A DNA stretch of 64,000 nt from the NCBI GenBank assembly GCA_934541105.1, contig CAKTDA010000007.1, forward strand, positions 62,001 to 126,000, written 5' to 3'. The notes under the pieces were generated by a model, which saw only the letters and a program-made list of their open reading frames with translations, was not told where the DNA came from and searched no databases. A program made the translations under genes and the position numbers. Positions 59,478 to 64,000 of this stretch are shown in pieces (the stretch's first letter is position 1; every line of letters begins with the position of its first letter). This DNA is from an uncultured Luteitalea sp. (lineage in GTDB: Bacteria > Acidobacteriota > Vicinamibacteria > Vicinamibacterales > Vicinamibacteraceae).

Positions 59478-60353
59478 TCATGACGCGACGCAGGCAGTGG
59501 CCGCGGCGTACTCGGCCGCCGAGAGCAGGCGCGACCGCCACAGCCGCGTCCCGGACGGCCAGCCGGACTCGATCGCGCCCGTGTCGGCCCCCGGCGCAAA
59601 GAGGCCGAAGCATGCCGACCCGCTGCCCGACATGGCGGCATGCTGCGCGCCCGCCGCGCGGAGGCGCTCGACGATCGTCCGGATCGCGGCGTGCCGCGCC
59701 GCCACCGGTGCCTCGAGATCGTTGCGCCACGGGCCGGCCGCGCCCTCGGCGCCTGACGGACCATCCGCGGCGTCGGCGTCGTACCACGCGTACGCGTCGC
59801 CTGTGGACACACCGAAAGCCGGGCGCACGATCAGCACGTCGGTACGCGGCACGTCCGGCAGCGGAGTCAACTCATCGCCAATCCCCTCGCCACGCATCGT
59901 GCCGCCGCGCGCGAAGAACGCGACGTCGGCGCCGAGGGGCCGCACGACGTCGGCAAGCCGCTCGGCCGGCACCGCGACGCCCGCCACGTGCGCCACGAGC
60001 CTCGCCGCCGCCACGGCATCCGAACTGCCTCCCCCAAGCCCGGCCTCGGCCGGCACCCGCTTCATCAGGTGCATCTCCAGGCCGTCGAGCGTGATGCCGA
60101 GTGCTGCCGCCATGGCCGCGGCGCCCCGCCACGCGAGGTTCCCGGCATCGAGCGGCACGCCGGGCGTGTCGCACGAGATGCGGAATGGTCCGGGCACGCG
60201 GCGCAGCACCAGCGTGTCGGCCAGCGCAATCGACTGCAGGACGGTGGACACCAGGTGGTAGCCGTCGGCACGCAGGCCCCGCATGCGAAGGTCGAGGTTG
60301 ACCTTTGCGGGCGCGAGCACCTGCCACGCGTCGTCAGCGGTCCGCAAGGTCAC
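59478..60353 (-). CDS. ispE: 4-(cytidine 5'-diphospho)-2-C-methyl-D-erythritol kinase
   Basis: A 291-residue GHMP kinase of the MEP pathway. APAKVNLDLRMRGLRADGYH carries the active-site Lys and the DGYH motif. The ATP loop PAEAGLGGGSSDAVAAARL and the C-terminal AMSGSGSACFGLF are intact. The GTG start overlaps the LolB-like gene by 20 bases. It acts between the two activities of the ispDF fusion. Confidence 0.94.
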   Translation of the reverse strand: MTLRTADDAWQVLAPAKVNLDLRMRGLRADGYHLVSTVLQSIALADTLVLRRVPGPFRISCDTPGVPLDAGNLAWRGAAAMAAALGITLDGLEMHLMKRVPAEAGLGGGSSDAVAAARLVAHVAGVAVPAERLADVVRPLGADVAFFARGGTMRGEGIGDELTPLPDVPRTDVLIVRPAFGVSTGDAYAWYDADAADGPSGAEGAAGPWRNDLEAPVAARHAAIRTIVERLRAAGAQHAAMSGSGSACFGLFAPGADTGAIESGWPSGTRLWRSRLLSAAEYAAATACVAS

Positions 60354-61176
60354 GGCGTGTCCGGAGGTCCTGAAGCGAGATCGATCGCGCGCCTGCCGGC
60401 ACATCCACGTCGAGCGCACCGGACGGCAGCGCATCGAGGGCTTCGGGCGCGTCGACCGCAAAGACCGCATCGGTCCGGCGGGCCTCTGCACCCATGCCCT
60501 GCAACCTGATGGCGGTCGGCCAGCCCGCGCCGTCGCGGACGTACTCGATGCGCCACCGGCCGTCCTCGGCCGCGACGATGACGGGCACCCCGGAGCCGCC
60601 AGGACCCGTGGCCTCACCGCGCCCACCGCCTGACGTCCTGCCACTGCGCAGCCACAGGCGACGGCCGTCATCGACGTCGAGCCGCGCCCAGTCCTCGCCG
60701 AAACGTGCACCGCCCCGCGCCTCCCACGCAGCCAGCCCACAGCCCGAGACGATGGCCAGCAGGTCGGCCGGCGAGAGCGGGACGCCGACGACGGCGTCAA
60801 GGAGGTCGGATGCCGAGGGCGCCCGCGCGACCGCAGTCTCGCGCGGCAGCAGCAGCACCGCCTCGGACGGACGGGCGGCAATCACGAACACCGGCGCGCC
60901 GAAGGGCGCGAGGCCCTCGAGACGCATCGCATCGCGCGCGACGCCCACCTGCAGCGTGCCCCGCACGCGCTCGCCGTCGATCCGGCCCGACAGGCGCAAG
61001 TCGGCGGTGAGCGCGTCCGGTGCGCGGCAGGACGCCCGCGCCGCGGCCTCGACGGGTGCGATGTCGCTGATCGGTGTGCCCTCGCCGGCAGGGAGCGACA
61101 GCCGGACCTTCGGCGCGCACGCCGTGGACGCCGCCGCGAGGACCACGGCGAGGCCCGCGGCCCGGGCGATGCGCAC
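60334..61176 (-). CDS. LolB-like outer-membrane lipoprotein
   Basis: About 280 residues from a GTG (VRIARAAGLAVVL). The signal peptide ends with a lipobox-like ASTAC, so Cys about 20 would be lipidated. The mature part has LSGRIDGERVRGTLQVGVAR, RLEGLAPFGAPVFVIAARPS, LLPRETAVARA and a 60-residue C-terminal beta domain, fitting LolB/DUF4292. The lolB-ispE-prs linkage supports this. Alternative starts further upstream would overlap the TPR gene. Confidence 0.72.
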   Translation of the reverse strand: MRIARAAGLAVVLAAASTACAPKVRLSLPAGEGTPISDIAPVEAAARASCRAPDALTADLRLSGRIDGERVRGTLQVGVARDAMRLEGLAPFGAPVFVIAARPSEAVLLLPRETAVARAPSASDLLDAVVGVPLSPADLLAIVSGCGLAAWEARGGARFGEDWARLDVDDGRRLWLRSGRTSGGGRGEATGPGGSGVPVIVAAEDGRWRIEYVRDGAGWPTAIRLQGMGAEARRTDAVFAVDAPEALDALPSGALDVDVPAGARSISLQDLRTRRDLADR

Positions 61177-61195
61177 GGCTGCCGCCGCGCGGCTG

Positions 61196-63142
61196 TCAGC
61201 GACGCCGCGCACGTTCGATCTTCGACTTGATCGACGAGGGATCGATCGACTCGCCGTCGCCGGCAAGCGCGCGCTCCCACGCGGCGATGGCTCCCGGGCG
61301 ATCGTCGAGTGCGTGCAGCACGTCGCCGAGGTGGTCCTGGATTACCGAATTGGTCTTCGACAGGCCCGCGGCACGCTGGAGGTGCGTGCGCGCCTCGTCG
61401 AGCCGGCCCTGCTTGTAGAACGCCCACCCGAGGCTGTCGATGTACGAGCCGTTGTCGGGGTCGGCGGCGACTGCCTGCCGGATCATCGTGACCGCCTCGT
61501 CGAGTTGCGCGCCGTCCTCGACGAGCATGTACCCGAGATAGTTGAGCGTCGGGGCGTGCGCAGGGTCCACGGTCAGCGCGCGGCGAAACGCGACCTTCGC
61601 ATCCTCGCGACGCTCGAGGCGCTCGAGGATTGCGCCCTTCTGGAACCAGAAGAGGACCTGGTCACCGAACGCCTCCTCTGATTCCGCGAGGAGCGACATC
61701 GCCCGCTCTTCCTGCCTGGCATCGGCCAGCGTCGTCGCCAGCGCCAGCACGGTCGCCGCATCGTCGGGCCGCTGCCGACGTTCGTCCTCGAGAATCGAGA
61801 CCGCGTCGCCGGCGCGTCCGGCGCCGATGAGGGCCTGTGCGAGCAGGCGGCCGATCTGGGTGTCGTCGGGCCGGGCAGCGCGCATCTGCTGGCCGAGGGT
61901 CACCGCGCGATCCCAGCGGCGAGCCATGACGAGCGTCTGCAACAGGTACGCATCCATCGACGGACCCGGTCGGGCCGCGCGCGCCTTCTCGAGCACGGCA
62001 ATGGCGTCGTCCGGCTTGCCGAGCGCCATGTGGGCATTGGCGAGGCGCAGCGTCACGCCAACGGCCGATTGCGGGTTGGCGACCGACTGCTTCTCGACGA
62101 TGGGCGACAGCACCTCGACGACACGGGCGTGATCGCCGCGGTCGGCAAAGACCTGCGAGAGCACCACAGGACCGCGGACGTCGTCCGGCGCAATCTTCAT
62201 GAGGGCGCGGGCGGTAGCCTCGGCGCCCTCGCCGTCGCCCATCTCGCGCTGGGTCTGTGCGAGCAGGTAGCGGGCCTGGAGGTCGGCCGGGTGCGTCACG
62301 ATCACCTGCTCGAGGACCTTGCGTGCCTCCTCGGGCCGGTCGGCGCCGAGCAGGGCGGACGCCTGTCGCATGCGGAGCTCGACGGCCTTCGGGTTCTCAT
62401 CGGCCGCCTGCCCGTAAGCACGGGCGGCATCGGCGAACTGGCGGGATCGCTCGAACAACTCGGCCTGAAGGAGGCGGGCCCGGAAGAACCGGGGCTCGCT
62501 GGCGAGCACCTGGTCGAGCACCTGGAGCGCCTCGGAGCGGCGGTTCACCCGGTCGAGCGCCTGCGCGAGGAGCACGCCGGCTTCGAGCGCACCGTTGTCA
62601 CGGTCGTACACGCTGCGGAACATCCGCTCGGCGTCCTGGGGACGATCCACCTGGAGGTACAGCCGCCCGAGGACGACGGGCAGGTTCATGTCGTGACCGC
62701 GGCCCGCCACCGCCTTCTCGAGATGGCCTATGGCGCGCTCGACGGCCGGGCGATCCTCGTCACGAACACCATCGCCCTGCATGGCAGCGGCAGGCACGCT
62801 CAGCATGCCGAGCATCCAGTGGGCGTCAGCCCATTCCGGATCGATGGTCAGTGCGCGCTCGGCAGCCTTCCGGGCGTCGGCCGCGCGATCCTGGCGGGCG
62901 TACAGCTGCGCGAGTTCGGTGAGGATGGCCGGTGACTCGTCGAGCCGTGCGGCGCGTTCGAAGGCCGCAATCGCGCCGGTGGCGTCGCCGCGGGTCTCGA
63001 GCCGACGCGCTTCGAGGAACGCCTGGTAGGCCTCGGCACGACCCGACGGTTCCGTCTGGGCTGGCGGGGCCGCCTGGGCGGTCCTGACCTCCGGGGGAGG
63101 CTGGGCCGCGAGGGTCAGCGCCAGCAGGAGCGAGGAAAGCAT
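61196..63142 (-). CDS. Exported TPR-repeat protein
   Basis: 648 residues with a signal peptide (MLSSLLLALTLAAQPPPEV) and more than a dozen tetratricopeptide repeats. Clear units are EWADAHWMLGMLSVPA, PADLQARYLLAQTQREMGD, PAHAPTLNYLGYMLVEDG and NGSYIDSLGWAFYKQGRLDE. The last repeats are closest to the TPR consensus. It probably acts as a periplasmic scaffold. It is the first gene of the lolB-ispE-prs series, divergent from the glycosyltransferase gene. Confidence 0.88.
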   Translation of the reverse strand: MLSSLLLALTLAAQPPPEVRTAQAAPPAQTEPSGRAEAYQAFLEARRLETRGDATGAIAAFERAARLDESPAILTELAQLYARQDRAADARKAAERALTIDPEWADAHWMLGMLSVPAAAMQGDGVRDEDRPAVERAIGHLEKAVAGRGHDMNLPVVLGRLYLQVDRPQDAERMFRSVYDRDNGALEAGVLLAQALDRVNRRSEALQVLDQVLASEPRFFRARLLQAELFERSRQFADAARAYGQAADENPKAVELRMRQASALLGADRPEEARKVLEQVIVTHPADLQARYLLAQTQREMGDGEGAEATARALMKIAPDDVRGPVVLSQVFADRGDHARVVEVLSPIVEKQSVANPQSAVGVTLRLANAHMALGKPDDAIAVLEKARAARPGPSMDAYLLQTLVMARRWDRAVTLGQQMRAARPDDTQIGRLLAQALIGAGRAGDAVSILEDERRQRPDDAATVLALATTLADARQEERAMSLLAESEEAFGDQVLFWFQKGAILERLERREDAKVAFRRALTVDPAHAPTLNYLGYMLVEDGAQLDEAVTMIRQAVAADPDNGSYIDSLGWAFYKQGRLDEARTHLQRAAGLSKTNSVIQDHLGDVLHALDDRPGAIAAWERALAGDGESIDPSSIKSKIERARRR

Positions 63143-63174
63143 GGTCGATTATCGTGTGCCTGTGCGGTGTGGTC

Positions 63175-63180
63175 TATAGT
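63175..63180 (+). promoter_or_regulatory. Candidate -10 box close to the GT9 start codon
   Basis: GTCTATAGT contains TATAGT, a good -10, seven bases before the GTG. The expected start point falls at or beside the start codon, so the transcript may be leaderless. No convincing -35 is seen. Confidence 0.4.
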
Positions 63181-63187
63181 CGCCCGC

Positions 63188-64000
63188 GTGCGCGTGCTGA
63201 TCGTGCGACTGCGCCTCATCGGCGACGTGGTCTTCACGACGCCCGTGATCACGGCGCTGCGCCGCGCCCTGCCAGACGCCCACCTGGCGTACCTCGTCGA
63301 GCCCTCCGCCGCGCCGGTCGTTGCGCACCTTCCCGAACTCGACGACGTGATCATCGCGCCACGGAGCCGGGGCTGGCGCCGGATGGCGTCTGACGCCGCC
63401 CTCGGCTGGCACCTCCGCCAACAGCAGTTCGACGTCGTCTTCGACCTGCACAGCGGTCCGCGCGCCTCGTGGCTCACATGGCTCAGCCGTGCCCCGCAAC
63501 GCATCGGCTTCGACGTCAAGGGCAGGGGCTGGCTCTACACCGATCTCGTCGAGCGGCCGCGAGAGCTCCGGCCGCGGCACTCGGTGGAGAACCAGTGGGA
63601 CATCCTCGCCCCACTCCTGCCGGACCTGCCGCCGCCGACGCCCGGCGGCGACCCGGTGTCTATGGTCCACGCGCCAGCCGCCGATAAGACAGTCGAGGAC
63701 TGGATGCGGCGGGAAGGACTCGATCCGGGCCATTCGCTCGTGGTCGTCCACGTCAGCGCGGGCAATGCATTCCGGCGGTGGCCGCTGGCATCCTTTGCCG
63801 AACTGGCGCTCCTGTTGACGGCCCGGGAGCCCAATCGTCGTATCATCCTCACGTCAGGTCCCTCGGAGGCGGCGGCCGCCGCCGACGTGGTCCGCGCGGT
63901 GCGCGAGCGCCGTCCAGACGCCGCGGAGCGGGTCAGGACGTGCGGGGACATGTCGTTGGACGAATTGCACGCCCTGATCGGCCGGGCGAGTCTTTACATC
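63188..64000 (+). CDS. Glycosyltransferase family 9 (heptosyltransferase type), 5' part
   Basis: 271 codons are open to the right edge from a GTG; no stop is seen. VRVLIVRLRLIGDVVFTTPV is the typical GT9 start (ADP-heptose:LPS heptosyltransferase I/II family), with LPDAHLAYLVEPSAAPVVAH and FDVVFDLHSGPRASWLTWLS following. The C-terminal nucleotide-sugar half begins VVVHVSAGNAFRRWPLASFA and IILTSGPSEA. It probably adds a sugar to lipopolysaccharide core or a related glycolipid. An alternative GTG lies six bases further in. Confidence 0.88.
   Translation, partial: MRVLIVRLRLIGDVVFTTPVITALRRALPDAHLAYLVEPSAAPVVAHLPELDDVIIAPRSRGWRRMASDAALGWHLRQQQFDVVFDLHSGPRASWLTWLSRAPQRIGFDVKGRGWLYTDLVERPRELRPRHSVENQWDILAPLLPDLPPPTPGGDPVSMVHAPAADKTVEDWMRREGLDPGHSLVVVHVSAGNAFRRWPLASFAELALLLTAREPNRRIILTSGPSEAAAAADVVRAVRERRPDAAERVRTCGDMSLDELHALIGRASLYI

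Overview
The window is about 64 kb of high-GC, gene-dense bacterial chromosome, almost entirely core information-processing genes. Nearly everything lies on the minus strand. Signal peptides, a predicted outer-membrane barrel ending in Phe, a LolB-like lipoprotein and a heptosyltransferase-type enzyme point to a diderm. The organism is inferred, not proven, to be an acidobacterium of the Vicinamibacteria type, from GC content, protein style and the palindromic 'word' repeats that fill the spacers. A marker-gene tree from rpoB, rpoC and the ribosomal proteins would settle it.

Layout, reading the minus strand from right to left. (1) 63.1-51.3 kb: TPR protein, LolB-like lipoprotein, ispE, tRNA-Gln, prs, rplY, pth, rpsF, rpsR, rplI, an intrinsic terminator, then dnaB, alr, radA. 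(2) 51.2-43.1 kb: PIN/TRAM protein, plsC, a B3/B4-domain protein, a fused ispD-ispF gene, gltX and rlmB; one + strand DUF2142-like membrane protein gene is inserted here. (3) 42.9-28.4 kb: tRNA-Thr(UGU), Tyr, Gly, Thr(GGU), tuf2, rpmG, tRNA-Trp, secE, nusG, rplKAJL, rpoBC. This looks like one operon, with a good promoter just before the first tRNA and a strong hairpin after rpoC. (4) 28.3-17.7 kb: an accessory block with an outer-membrane barrel, a + strand Ser/Thr kinase, a pair of M16 peptidase-family proteins, a polytopic membrane protein, a fatty acid desaturase and a zinc-ribbon methyltransferase. (5) 17.2-0 kb: rpsL, rpsG, fusA, tuf1, the S10 genes, the spc genes, secY, adk, map, infA, rpmJ and the start of rpsM, all collinear. 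The right edge carries the start of a + strand glycosyltransferase family 9 gene.

The order radA-yacL-ispDF-gltX-rlmB-(rpmG)-secE-nusG-rplKAJL-rpoBC-//-rpsL-rpsG-fusA-tuf-rpsJ matches the classical Bacillus order, and the tRNA-tuf cluster matches Escherichia coli thrU-tyrU-glyT-thrT-tufB. The window therefore preserves an old supercluster in which protein synthesis, transcription, secretion, isoprenoid precursors and replication genes stay together. The 10-11 kb block between rpoC and rpsL is the clearest lineage-specific insertion.

I found no rRNA, CRISPR array, IS element, phage gene or defence system. The least ordinary material is in the spacers: nearly identical tuf copies whose identity stops at the start codon, twin hairpins between rplJ and rplL, stem-loops directly after several tRNAs, short tandem duplications between tRNA genes, a partial copy of the tRNA-Gln 3' end, and AT-rich or GC-rich palindromic words shared between distant spacers.
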